NCBI GenBank assembly: GCA_015680685.1
Contig: MNCI01000900.1
Coordinates: forward strand, 412,087 to 476,086
DNA: 64,000 nucleotides
Source: Gnetum montanum
Taxonomy: Eukaryota > Streptophyta > Gnetopsida > Gnetales > Gnetaceae
Direction of reading: 5' to 3'
In this document: positions 1 through 10,441 of the stretch, one piece after another
Layout of the letters: every line of letters starts with the position of its first letter
Position numbering within the stretch: the first letter of the stretch is position 1
The notes under the pieces: generated by a model
Database searches by the model: none
What the model was told of the DNA's origin: nothing
The model's input: the letters and a program-made list of their open reading frames with translations, nothing else
Position numbers and translations under genes: made by a program

Positions 1-405
1 TTAAACAATAGTAATGAAAGAAGAAATTATTATTTACTCTATATTAGTGTAAATCTAAAACAAATTGGAGTTTCCTAATCTCTTGGTTTAAAAATTCTCT
101 CTACAGTTTTAAATTAGCATTAAGTAAACCAAGATTGAATTTACTTTTAAAAACCTTATAAGTTTTCTCTAATAACTGAGTCAAATACATTAGCAAAGTT
201 TATAAAGAAACTAAATCAAATGCCTTAGGAACTTTAATACAAAAAATAAATATCCTTTTACGTTTTCCCTTTGTTTGTTCAATGTAATATTTAATGGTAA
301 TAATATGATCAATTAGAGAATTCTTTTAGTAAAATTATATTTTTGAGTATATACGTAAATTATTTTCTTTTTATTTAACACTATTTTTTCTCTAGAATTA
401 ACAAT

Positions 406-476
406 GATATGTTAGCATAGTGGTATGGATCTTGGCTTAGTAACTCTAGGTCACAAATTTGATCCTACTAGGTATC
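406..476 (+). tRNA. degenerate tRNA or head of a tRNA-derived SINE
   Basis: TTAGCATAGTGG resembles a tRNA A box, and TTTGATC is a TTCGATC-type T loop with one C to T change. The ends can form an acceptor-like stem of 7 positions (GATATGT with AGGTATC, one mismatch). The T stem is mostly lost and the anticodon stem is not convincing, so this is not a working tRNA. A pseudogene or the first part of a plant SINE is more likely. Confidence 0.35.
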
Positions 477-799
477 ACTAAGCTATAAAATTCTATAAAT
501 CTTGGGGTATATCTATGTTTCACTTATTTCAAATTTCAACAACTTGGTTTTCTCTAGAATTATAGTAAAGAATTTGATTATAAAATTACTAATCATGATT
601 AATTTGTAATAATCTAAATATAATTTTTTTTCAAAAGTATTGCTAGTATTAACATCTTGCCAAAAGGATAAAAAAACTATAGAAATACATAATCACTATG
701 TAAGTTCGAATGCATGGATTTATTTATGTGTACTTAAACTTATATTTTGGGCTTGTTTTAAAAGCATGATAATATATACTTAGTATTTTTCCTTACCTC

Positions 800-990
800 A
801 TGTGGCACTATATTTGATGTGTCACCACACCTAAGGAGGCACCACACTTTGCACATTGCATCACCTATTGTGATTCCACACATGGTGCATTACCACATCT
901 AGTGAGGTATCACACTTTGCATACTGTAATACCTAGTGTGCTACTCCACCTATTGTGGAGCTACACGTGTTTTACTCCACACCTCATTTG
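800..990. repeat. short degenerate direct repeats (CACCACAC / CCTAGTGTG)
   Basis: Phrases such as CACCACACCTA, CACCACACTTTGCA, CACACTTTGCATA and CCTAGTGTG recur every 20-50 bases. Repeats of this kind are common in LTR promoter regions, and a TATA-like site follows about 30 bases downstream. Function unknown. Confidence 0.4.
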
Positions 991-1126
991 ACATAACACC
1001 ACTTCAATTACAAATCAAAAAACTATAAATACCTATGAGGAAAAACTTATAATTATCTTTGATTTTCTAATTTTCTTTATGTAAAAGATTCTTCTCCTCC
1101 CTTAGGTAATCATATAATTTACTTTT

Positions 1127-2062
1127 TGTTGAGTCATGATTTACTTGGCCTTAACATTGGAGCCTTGACATCAGATCCTTGACATCTAATGAATCACTAT
1201 TTTCTATTTACTCTAATGTCAAGTACACGACGTCAGAGCTGTGATGTTGAGTACGCGATGTTGGGGCCTAGCTACGATGTTAGGTATCTAACATTGGGGT
1301 ATATACTCTGGCCTAAAAATATAGTGCTTAGGCTCCCATTTTGAGTTATTTTTGCATTAGTTTTTCATAGTTTTGTCAATAGAGTAGCGAAATTCTTATA
1401 GTTTTATTTTGTGATCTTAAAGAATAGTCAGTGAGTGCCCATATAGTGGATCTGAGTCAATTGTATGAAGTCTTATTTAATTGGAAATGTACCTGGACAT
1501 ATTTCATGAATAAAAATAAGATTGAGAGTGATTCTTATGAACTGAAACACTTTGACTTAGATTAGATTTACTTTCCATGAAATTTAATTTTCATGTACTT
1601 AGTTAGTATTTATGTTTTCATGCATGTTAATTAATTAAGCACATAAGTACGATCACTTTAGGCATGCATATGACTCTTGGTAATCCCAGCAACACTTAAC
1701 ATTTGGAACCCAGTAGTGTTATATGTGTTCAGGATGTACACGGGAAGTGGGATCAAATGCTTATGTTAGGGTAGTAGATTATTAATTAGAAAATAGTTTA
1801 GTTGAATTGATTACAAATTAAGTTTCAGCCTATTGTTAATCATAGAATAATAAAATATAAAATAATAAAAATCATATGCCTCACTCTAGACTAAACCATA
1901 CATGACAAATCTACCACTAGTCCAAGTAGGAAAATAACAAACTATGATCAAGGCATAGTGATTTGGATGCCACAACTAGTCCCATCCATAGAATTTAACT
2001 AGATCATTTGTGAATGCTTGTGATTCATATGGTTGGACATAAGGTTACCTCATCACTCATCA
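1127..2062 (+). repeat. E1 5' LTR
   Basis: Starts TGTTGAGTCATGATTT and ends CACTCATCA just before the primer site. It aligns along its length with 10442-11330, including shared stretches such as GGGGTATATACTCTGGCC, AACATTTGGAACCCA and the ACTAGTCCCATCCAT phrase. The GTATATACT motif near 1300 may be the promoter. Confidence 0.8.
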
Positions 2063-2082
2063 TTGGCACTTGCTAGGGATGG
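2063..2082 (+). promoter_or_regulatory. E1 primer binding site (tRNA-Asp type)
   Basis: TTGGCACTTGCTAGGGATGG follows the LTR end directly. Athila and related plant elements use TGGCGCCGTTGCCGGGGA, complementary to tRNA-Asp. The site here is that sequence with C to T and G to A changes and one short gap, as expected from decay of methylated cytosines. Confidence 0.7.
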
Positions 2083-2192
2083 TGCTAGTTATCTCAATTA
2101 GTTATGTTATACATGATTGCTATAAAGGTATTAATGATCTATCTTTTAGAAAACATTAATATTTTAAGGCACACACATTATTAGACAAAACC

Positions 2193-2989
2193 ATGTCTTC
2201 TTCACATAGGATCCATAATGCATCATATGATGAGAACACTCATAGGAGAAATGATAGGATATATGCTAAAGAAAATTGGAGTGAACAATCTCAAACAGGT
2301 GTTTCCTATGCTCATTTAGATCCTCATTACACCCAAAGACTACATTCAATTGGTATAGATAATCTTAGAGGATATGTAGGAAGTCCTAGATCAAGGAGGG
2401 CTTCAAGGACTAGGACCTCCTCTAAACCTAGACAAGATAAATCAAGGGACCATGGGGAGAACTATAGAAGCCATGATAATTCTTTTAGCTCCTCATCTTC
2501 CTCTTCCTCTTCAATGTCTAGTTTTGATTAAGATGAACATAGGTAAAGAGATAGAGCTCCACTATGGGGTCAATATGAAGATAGAAATCAAATCCAAGGG
2601 CAAAATCAAAGACATCACCATCAGCATAGAGAAGATTATTACAATCAAATGAATAGAAATAGAAATTTTCATCACAACATGTTTGATGATGATGAATCCT
2701 TGTTAGCCACTAGGAGCCTCATGGAGATCAAGGAGGTAGTTAAGATACATCATAGGCATCATAGGAATGGTCACTTACCCATTCTTGATATAAAAAATAT
2801 CCCTAAATTTGTGGGAGGCTATGATTTTGATCCACAAAAACATCTACAAGCCTTCCATGATGTCTATGCCTTATACAACATTGAAAGTGGATGGAAAAAG
2901 CTTAAGCTCTTTCCTAGGACACTAATCAATGAAGCTAAAAGTTGGTGTAGATCGTTGGAATCAAGTTCCATTTACCAATGGTCCACAAT
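2193..2989 (+). pseudogene. E1 gag, first part
   Basis: The start codon ATG at 2193 opens MSSSHRI; the homologous gag of E2 at 18161 opens with the same MSSSH. A Ser/Arg/His-rich N-terminal region is followed by the capsid-like part (FVGGYDFDPQKHLQAFHD, then FPRTLINEAKSWCRSLE), typical of the plant retrotransposon gag family. The frame holds stops at 2529-2531 and about 2541 but stays the same. It breaks off at MW, codons 2988-2993, where E6 is inserted. The reading continues in the same protein at 6691 once E6 and one target copy are discounted. Confidence 0.75.
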
Positions 2990-2994
2990 GTGGG

Positions 2995-3414
2995 TGTTGG
3001 CACATTTTGGCCATTTCATGGAATAGGTTGGCATGATAAAACTGGTTAAAATTTTTTGCAATTTGATAGTTGGAGAAGTGGCAAGAATTTTAGTTTGTAG
3101 AGAAAAAGAATAAGAGTTAAAATGTAGTTCACAACAACATTCCCTTACTTTAAGAAAAAAATATGGGAGCACAGTGCCTATATCAAGCTTACAAGTCTCC
3201 ACTGATGAGTACAGGACCACTAACATGTTGTTCTCCCTCTATAATTATCAGTCGAGGGACCCAAAATCTTTGGACTTGGAAGCATAAAAATATATATGTA
3301 TCATCAAGTTCTACAACATATCTTGGTAATCTGGCCTCAACAAGTAGGAAGAAAGATACAGGTTTGTTGACCAATTGAACATCTAAAATACCATGGAAGG
3401 ATTTTGAGAGAACC
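2995..3414 (+). other. left part of E6, nothing identified
   Basis: After the TGTTGGC terminus the DNA is AT-rich to about 3150. The stretch 3160-3410 has an open frame (3163-3378) that matches no family I recognise. It lies just upstream of the ABCB fragment and might be a further captured piece, but the sequence alone does not show that. Confidence 0.4.
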
Positions 3415-4330
3415 ATGCCCAACGAGAATGTTGATTGCATTTGCTGATTAAGACACAAAAAGATCCTAGAATTCTTCTTCTTGATGAAGCTACAAGTGTT
3501 TTGGATGATGAATCTGAAAGGATAGTGCAGGAAGCTCTTGATAGAATCATGGTTAGCAGAACAACTGTGATTGTTGCACATCAGTTGACCACTGTCAAAA
3601 ATGCAGATATGATTGCTGTATTACAACGTGGTTCTATAGTTGGTCAAATCCCTGTGGTTAGTGAGTTTGCTTGGGAACTTGCTTGGCTTGTCAAAATAGA
3701 AAAAGTTAATAGCAAATCCCAAAGGTGCATATTTCTAGCTTGTCAGTCTTCAGGAGATGCATGAAACGAAAGAAGAGACAAAGAAAGATCCTGATGACAC
3801 AGAAATTTCCATCGGTAACTCCTCTCTCATAGTTTCAGGATCAATTTCATCTTTCAGGAAATCCAGAAGAAGTGCAACTTCAAGGAGTAGTGGTAGCCGT
3901 GAATGCAAGGATGATGTGGGAAAAGAAAATGTTGAAAACGGAAAGAAAGAACTAAATATCTTAATTTCATCCTCAAGGACTAGAAAGGAGGGAGACATTG
4001 AAGGGGGCAGATCAAATGTTGAACTAGATGTTTCTCTGACAAGGTTAGCACTGTTGAACAAACCAGAGATCCCTGTTCTACTAACAGGCTCTTGTGCGGC
4101 TGCCATTGTCGGTCTTGGCTTTTCACTTTTTGGCCTCCTATTTTCAAATGTGATCAATAGCTTCTTCAAGCTTGTGCATAAGCTTCGTAAAGACGTGAAT
4201 TGCTGGAGCATTACATTTATAGTATTGGGTTTTGTCATGATGCTAACAACACCCATACAACACATCTGTTTTGCAGTGGCAGGGGGTAAACTTGTGCAGC
4301 GCATTGCTCACAAACAGATCTATGCACATC
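3415..4330 (+). pseudogene. ABCB (P-glycoprotein/MDR) transporter fragment
   Basis: ABCB proteins are full-size plasma-membrane exporters with the order membrane domain 1, nucleotide-binding domain 1, linker, membrane domain 2, nucleotide-binding domain 2. Here 3450-3640 encodes the end of NBD1: Walker B and D loop ([20 protein letters not shown]) and the H-loop region ([12 protein letters not shown]; the usual R is Q). The frame then shifts. From 3757 the charged linker follows (DISS/SSR-rich), then the start of membrane domain 2 (LTRLALLNKPEIPVLLTGS, FAVAGGKLVQRI). The Walker A end, the rest of membrane domain 2 and NBD2 are missing. No intron is evident across about 900 bases, which suggests capture from a spliced transcript, though the intron map of the parent gene would have to confirm this. 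It is not functional. Confidence 0.85.
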
Positions 4331-4530
4331 CCTCTTCTGACGGCCTTGGAATGCAGTTCTGCGTGCTTTTGTAGGCTCCTGGTTTTGGTACAGCCATTGA
4401 GAATGGTTGCAATGGTGTAATCGTTGGGGTTTATCTACACTTGCTGCATCTAGCAAAAAATGCCAAAACCCTCGCTCATGTATTTTTTGGCAACACAAAC
4501 AGAACCCAGATAGTACAAGTGGACACCAAA
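4331..4530 (+). other. unidentified segment between ABCB and HSP70 fragments
   Basis: An open frame at about 4370-4552 could encode roughly 60 residues (APGFGTAIENGCNGVIVGVY at its start). I cannot assign it. Its sharp junctions with the ABCB and HSP70 pieces suggest a third captured fragment. Confidence 0.35.
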
Positions 4531-4712
4531 TTTACAGGCCTCCATCGATGACATCATGCTCGTGGATGATTCTACATGGATTCTAAAGGTATAGCAGCTG
4601 TTTTAGGACTTTTTCAATGGCAAGGAGCTCTACAAGAGCATCAACCTTGACGAGGACGTTGCCTATTGTAGCTATACAGGCCACCATTCTCTCCGGCAAG
4701 TCCAGTGACAAG
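4531..4712 (+). pseudogene. HSP70 fragment
   Basis: HSP70 is the cytosolic ATP-dependent chaperone. The sequence around 4542-4700 reads as the end of its ATPase domain: IDDIMLVDDSTWILKV corresponds to the phosphate-2 motif (usual form DVVLVGGSTRIPKV), followed by DFFNGKELYKSINLDEDVAY and, after a frame change, IQATILSGKSS (usual VQAAILSGE). Both glycines of the GGST motif are changed to D, and there are a stop and a frameshift. Only about 60 of some 650 residues are present, ending abruptly near 4712. It lies 200 bases after the ABCB fragment in the same direction, although these are unrelated host genes, so this is a chimera made by the mobile element. Confidence 0.8.
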
Positions 4713-5013
4713 ACAGGTGAAACGGTGACAAAAATCGTGATAAGAGACGATTGGCTTGGCCTGGTTTCAAAAGACTGCGCACTCTGGAATATGATCAGTG
4801 CCTCTTTCAGGAATACATTCAACGGATACACAACTGCACCAATCTTCAGGGTTTCTAGTTCTCAAATCCATGTGGGAGATGCTGAGAGAAATTAATCCCT
4901 GGACTACTGAAAAAATAGAAAAATCTAAGGTTCAAATCCTTCAACTCGCAGATGATTTGGATAGACAGAGGTTGATGGCAGGTAGGAAGAAAATCATGGG
5001 TCCCAAGCATTAG
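4713..5013 (+). pseudogene. unidentified open segment, possible further captured gene piece
   Basis: The HSP70 likeness stops and is followed by coding-like, CpG-containing DNA. One frame gives VTKIVIRDDWLGLVSKDCAL and, after a frame change near 4860, a charged helical end (TEKIEKSKVQILQLADDLDR) with a stop at 5011-5013. I do not recognise the family. Confidence 0.4.
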
Positions 5014-5149
5014 AAATATGGACAAATATTACACATGTACATATATATTTATATATTAACCCATCCATGTATGCATCAACTCCATGGTTATTATCTCTAC
5101 TACTATGATGTAAATAAAAATAAAATATTTTATGATTTAAAAAGGGAAT

Positions 5150-6685
5150 TTGTGCAACAATTGTTCAAAGTCCCATGTGAATTGAACACTTGTCAATTGA
5201 AATGGTGGTTATAACCACCACCAAGGCCACTTGTCAACTATAACCTTTTTATCTCCACGGTGACCACTTGGTGACTAAATGACGCCACTTGGCAACTGAA
5301 TGAAGACACTTGGAAATTGAATAGGACACTTGTCACCTGCAACCTTTTTATCTCTCTGGTGGTTATAACCACCCAAGATATTTTGTAACTTACCTACCTA
5401 CCTTTTGAACCTTATAAAAAGGCTTCAGGGGTAAGAAGAAGGGAGGACAATACATCACACTTGGGCTACCACACTTGGGGTCTCATTTTTGGTATCACAC
5501 ACTTGGGCTCTCACTTGGAGACACACTTTGAGTCTTGGGAGAAGAGCATTTTAAAGAAGAAATTGTGAATGATTGCTTGTAAGATGGCTTGCTAAAGAAA
5601 ATATTTCAGCCTCTTTGTCATAGTCCTGTGAGTTATGTTTTATTTTTATTTTGTTTAAATTTTCTAGCTAGTGGTTTAGATAGTATCATCCTTGGCGAGT
5701 AATTTTGGGATTTTTAGATTGCTCTTATTATTCTTGTTGCCTGATAGAAAATTTCTGTTAAAATTTTTCCATAGAAGCGCTTGTGTTTAAAAGCCTTAAG
5801 AGCATTTTAGTAGTAAATTTTATTATTGTGCAACATATAAGAACTACTATTGAGATTGTTGTAAGAGAGCCTCTACTTGTAGTCATGCCATTGAGCGATT
5901 CAATAGTCAAGAGGGTTCAGAAAATCTTTGGTATTTTGATGGGACCAGAATAACTTCTTTTTATCTTTAAAGCGAATCTCTGTGGTATTTCAATCAGAGA
6001 TTTTCAAGTCTTTTGAAGGTTCTATTGAATGCAATTGTTGACATCCATTATCTAGCCAAAATGGAGTCTCGTACATGATAGTTTACGCAGCAATTTTTTG
6101 GTAACATAGGAGGATTGTCTTGAAGAAATTGCTTATTTGAGCCTTGGAAGTTTGAACAATTCATAGATATTGAATTTGGGATAGCTTTATTGCGAAGTGT
6201 TTACTCGTATCATTTTACCTTGTTTAAATATTTGAGGTCCACACAAATCTGCTTTCTTTTCTGTCTATTTCCATCGAATCTTGCTCTATTTCTAGTTTTC
6301 TTGTGGAACTATCTCTTTCTCTAGGGAAAATTAGAAGAAGATTCGTAGAGTTGTGCTCAAATGTTTTTGCAAAATTTTATTTGTTACAAGTAGGTATTAT
6401 AAGGATCATGTAGACTAGGAAATTGAACAAATAGGAACTCTCAACAACTTACAGTACTTGGCAAAGTTGGCTGAATCTCTTTAAGATAAGTCATTTATAG
6501 TTTACACACAACGCAATCGTTTCATTTTTTCACAATCGCACGCTGCAATAGCACACACACATACTCACATTAACTACTGAATCTATTTGGAGGTATCTGG
6601 GCCTTAGTGTTGCCAGAGACCAGCAAGCACCTAAACCCTGTTCAAGGACACTTGTTGGCGATCGAATCCCAAATGGTCGCCAACA
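5150..6685 (+). repeat. LTR-like 3' portion of E6 with TATA box
   Basis: A purine tract AAAAAGGGAA (about 5141-5150) is followed by repeated CACTTGTCAACT / CACTTGGCAACT units and two GGTGGTTATAACCACC palindromes. A TATAAAAA box lies at 5413-5420 and a transcribed-looking leader follows. It ends GCCAACA. The order enhancer repeats, TATA, leader and CA end fits an LTR of about 1.5 kb. The start does not resemble the left end of E6, so a true LTR pair is not shown. Confidence 0.5.
5413..5420 (+). promoter_or_regulatory. TATA box of the E6 LTR-like region
   Basis: CCTTATAAAAAGGC is a standard plant TATA context. It lies 30-250 bases after a cluster of repeated CACTTG and GGTGGTTATAACCACC motifs that could be upstream control elements. 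Confidence 0.5.
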
Positions 6686-6690
6686 ATGGG

Positions 6691-8280
6691 AACTTTTCAA
6701 CAAAAAATATGAAACCTATGCAAGAGTGTCCAACCTAAGAAAAGAAATCCAAGAGTGAAAGAAAGAAAATCATGAACCCTTGGAAGCAGCCTTGGAAAGA
6801 TATTATTTTCTACTACATAGATGCCTAGGCCATGTTGTCTTTAAGGAAAGGCAACTTTTCCACATCATAGAACAACTTTGCAATGAAACAAGGGAGATTC
6901 TTGGGATGTATGCACTAGGTCAACTATACAAGCTACGAACCCATCAAATCGAGGTATTAATCAAGCATGTAGAAAAGAAGAAGGAGAGCTATGTAGATGA
7001 GAGAATGTAGAGGAAAAGAATTGGGACCCAACTTTGCAAAAGAAAAGCATCCATATCTATGATAAGGAAAAAGAGAAAACATTCAATGAGATGATTTTAC
7101 AACCAACCTTGTCAATAAAAAATTTTATCAATGAGCTTGAAGCAAAGCTTGGCAAGATGTTGGAAGGGATGAATGAGAAAGTTAAAACTTGCAAAGAAAT
7201 CATAGAGGAGAGAATAGCAAAAAACGAATCAAGTGATCACAACAAAAGGAGGAAAAAGAACAAAGAAACAACTAGAAACACTTTTAGGCAAGAAGGGGAA
7301 ATGGCTATAGAAGAAGAGGCTATAGACTCAACCATTGAAGAGGATGGTGGGTGTGACATTTGCTTATATGACCATCCAAAGGACCATTGCCTGATCTTGT
7401 TGCATCTATAAGAGTATTAGGCTGGTGCATTAAATTAGAAGTTTGTACAAAAGTACATGCCCAGAAGATTTCCTATTCCATGCAGTAATTTTAGACAATC
7501 CCAAAACCAATTGTACTATCCCAGGGGGACTTATTATTAGCCTCAACATTGGCATGAACCTTAATGGCAACAACCATAGTCGTGGGGGAGGTCACCACCA
7601 AACTAACCATATCCTTCCTACCAACCAAACACACATGAATATTATGTTCAACACCATGTTTCGCCAACTAGTTCTACTTCCTCTACCTCAAATCACTACT
7701 ACCACTCTTCCAAATATCATTATCTTGCAACATGTTATATGAGATCACCACCTCACACCTCTCATCCTACATCATATCCTCAATATTATTATACTTACCT
7801 CCATCATATGTCACCTCCAACAACATAAGAAGGTTTAACATTACAACATCAACGAGAGAATGCCACTTGTGTTGTGAACATACACATAAATGATAACTCT
7901 AGTAGATCTCAACCAAAGTCTCAGAAACATCCCTTCTAGAGGAAAGGCCATAAGCCAAAGCAAAACACTCATGGACCTACTACATCACCTAAAATAGCAC
8001 AAGGCCAATCTAATGCAATTAACTTCCTAAAAAATGATGTCTCCTAATCATATACAAAAGCCAACAATCATTACCACTCCAACACAAGACATAAATGATA
8101 AATATATCATTGTGGAGAGACAGAAGAATCCATGCATCACCAATAATAATAAAGTGTGTAGTTGTGGGTCAAAAGTTCAAAATATTAACGCAACCCCTAT
8201 ACTGATCCACCATAAAGCTCAAGAGCAAGTGTGTGAGAAAAAGCTAACCTACATAGTAGCGACTAAACCAAGAGATAGCT
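6691..8280 (+). pseudogene. E1 gag, second part with zinc-knuckle-like motif
   Basis: The gag reading resumes with ELFNKKYETYARVSNLRK and continues through the rest of the capsid-like domain (RYYFLLHRCLGHVVFKERQL at about 6800). A Lys/Glu-rich stretch follows, then CDICLYDHPKDHC at about 7352-7390, a C-x2-C-x3-H-x4-C variant of the retroviral zinc knuckle. The stretch 7440-8280 is Pro/His/Thr-rich, in several broken frames. Stops occur at about 6757, 7008 and 7410. E2 has the same order with CENCQYEHPKGC. This is a structural protein of the virus-like particle, no longer intact. Confidence 0.7.
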
Positions 8281-10426
8281 AGTGGCTTGAAAATAAGAAT
8301 ATAAAACTATCTCAAAGATGTATGGAAGTAACTAATTTACTTATCAGTTTTGGAATTTTTTGATTCTTCGTATGTTTTCCATTTCTTAATATTTTTCTCT
8401 TTTCTTGAGCCATTTGCTTTATGTTTTATGAATGTATTTTATGTTTTTATTAATAAAATTGCCAAGTCATGATGTAGAAGTCAACGCTATGTGTTGGGTT
8501 TTTTGTGTTATGCTATCAAGATGATTGGGTAAGTAATTGTGTAAAGTAGTGAGACCACCTCATCCATCCGTCCAGTTCTTTGAATAAAAGGTCTTTTTTC
8601 ATAAAAATAATTTGGTTCTTCCTTTATGAAAATTAATTAGTGATCATTGTACCTTGAAGAAAGAGGAAACTACCAAGTGGGAATGGCAAAGGGTGTGACC
8701 TCAAGGGGACTTGTTGGGTTCTATTCTTAACTTCCTTGATCTGGTTTATGATTCCTCTTGGAATTTATCATCACTCCCCTATCAACCAATAAAAAGGAAG
8801 CTTTATCTTTTCATGGTGTGGTTCCCATCCAAAAAAAATAAAAAATAAAAACATCAAAACAAAGAAAAAAAAGAAACAAAAAAAAAGAGGAAAGAAGAAG
8901 AAAAAGAAAAAAAAACAATAATGGGAGTTTAAAGCACACCCCTTAGACATAATAAAAAGCTACAAGCATTGGTTATGAGGCTGGAAAGACATGTTACCCA
9001 TGCCTAAAGATGCATGTCTAACTAAGTCCCTTCCTTCCTTCTTCTCTTTTTGGAGTGGTGATTGTTCTTTGTGGTGGTTATGGACTCATGATTGTTGGAA
9101 AGAAGGAACACATCAATGTGAGGTTATTGTTCATGGTATGGACTTGGTCTAAACTTAGATGGATAGGTATGTTGATCATTTTAATCACACTTATCACAAG
9201 AACCTATTGTGGACATGGTCAAGTAGCTTACATTCCGATCTCTGCAATCCCTTCTCATTCCATTATTCACCTCACTACTACATGCAATTATGAGATTTTT
9301 GGTTTTGTGTAGTATAGTGCAACATCCTAACAATGGTAGTTGTGTGTTTTTTGGAACAAAGACATGGTCTACATTTAACTTCTTAGGTGCCCATGGACAT
9401 CTATAGAAGTGGTTATGCAAGGGCATTATGGCAAGAGCCTGCTTTGGGAAGGACCCACTTGCATAACTTTTGTTGATCATGGCTTTGAACTAACCTTTAC
9501 ATATTCCAAAACATCAATGATGGTTTCTCTGAATTTATGCATGATTTTGGGACTACTTTTCATCTATTTCATTAAATTTTCCTACTTTTCTATTTCCATA
9601 TCGATTAATATTTCTTGGCCATCTTCTGAATTAGACCTTTAGTTTCAATTATTCAAACATGTATGTGCTTCTAGAGTTATGCTTATTAGTCATGGGGGCT
9701 AGGGATGCTTACTTTAAAATTTTTGAAATTTTTCTAATATCTTATTTTCAAACATCATGGTAACTAATAGTAATTGATCCAAAAAATGTGAACAACTTGA
9801 TGATTTTAGTTACCTCATAGCCTTGGGCATAGTATGCTGTAATCACCTTGTGCTTAAACGAAAACTAAGGGATCCAACAAGGGTTAACTATTAAGGAAAA
9901 TTTACCATAGCTAATGTTGATCCTTTGGTGATTGCAAGTGATGCTAAAAGAAACATCTAAGAAAGAAGGTCTTTTGTGAGGCACAAAAACAAAGCCAAGA
10001 GAGGGACAATGGAGGATATGACCATGGACACATCATAGCTCATACAAGATAGTAGCTCAAGATTCACATGTTTGCTAGATCCATGTAGCAATGAGAAGAA
10101 ATTTTAGTCCACACTTCAAGAATGTTTTGCATAACTAGAGAAGCACTGACATGAAAATCAAGGTTAAAAGTTTATTCTTGCTAGTGACAATAAGAAGAAT
10201 CATCTTTAGTAGATTTATAAGGACCTCTACAAATTTTGTAATCTTCAATGTCTATCTAGAATTTTTGTCACTCTATCATTTTGTATGCATCCACTTGAAT
10301 AAAATTCTATAATGTAGCACTCAAAGTTAGTCCATAGTTTGCATATCAATCAATAATCCCATACCTTTCCAATATTTTATAAGGAACTTATTCCTCATTT
10401 TTTTTAACTTGAGGATAAGCTTTCAT
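8281..10426 (+). other. E1 untranslated 3' region
   Basis: T-rich DNA ending near TTAATAAAATTG (8448-8461) corresponds to the post-integrase region of E2 (to 24543). The stretch 8690-8850 (GACCTCAAGGGGACT, then CATGGTGTGGTTCCCATCCA) matches 63853-63996. A purine-rich low-complexity stretch lies at 8826-8920. The small open frame at 9055-9312 has hydrophobic stretches but no counterpart in E2, so I do not call a gene. An extra TTAGTCATGGGGG is at 9686-9698. Confidence 0.6.
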
Positions 10427-10439
10427 TTAGTCATGGGGG
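10427..10439 (+). promoter_or_regulatory. E1 polypurine tract
   Basis: TTAGTCATGGGGG lies immediately before the 3' LTR, the expected place for priming second-strand synthesis. The same 13 bases occur at 9686-9698 in E1 and at 24277-24289 after the E2 integrase. Confidence 0.65.
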
Positions 10440-10441
10440 TG

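Larger units (their letters stand above)
1..1126. other. AT-rich DNA without a gene, left flank of E1
   Basis: No reading frame longer than chance is seen. The stretch holds a tRNA-like relic (406-476), short CACCACAC/CCTAGTGTG-type repetition at about 800-990, and a TATA-like AACTATAAATACC at about 1020. The last two together look like the promoter part of an old LTR cut by the insertion of E1 at 1126. That is inference; no partner copy is in the window. Confidence 0.5.
2995..6685 (+). mobile_element. E6: insertion in E1 gag carrying host gene fragments
   Basis: The E1 gag is interrupted exactly here. Left flank GTGGG (2990-2994) and right flank ATGGG (6686-6690) form a 5-base target duplication with one change; removing the block and one copy restores the gag reading seen in E2 at 19225-19260. 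The insertion starts TGTTGGC and ends GCCAACA, the TG...CA form of LTR elements. The right 1.5 kb (about 5150-6685) looks like an LTR with a TATA box, but I find no matching copy at the left end, so it is truncated, rearranged or of another class. Inside are fragments of an ABCB transporter and of HSP70 in the same direction, and no retroelement gene. It is richer in CpG than its surroundings, which suggests a younger age. Confidence 0.7.

Noticed and set aside
3415-4712. A working ABCB or HSP70 gene
   Set aside because: Only fragments are present, with frameshifts, stops and changed key residues (GGST to DDST in HSP70), and they lie inside a transposable element.
2995-6685. E6 as a DNA transposon with terminal inverted repeats
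   Set aside because: The ends share about 7 bases exactly and weak similarity beyond; a 5-base duplication and a TATA-bearing 3' part fit an LTR element better. Not fully excluded.
8826-8920. Poly-A tail of a retrotransposed transcript
   Set aside because: The purine-rich stretch mixes A, G and C runs, lies within the conserved 3' region of E1 and has no coding sequence before it.
9055-9312. Envelope-like gene in E1 after the gag, as some Athila elements have
   Set aside because: The frame is short, has no clear signal or fusion-type layout, and has no matching part in the visible 3' region of E2.
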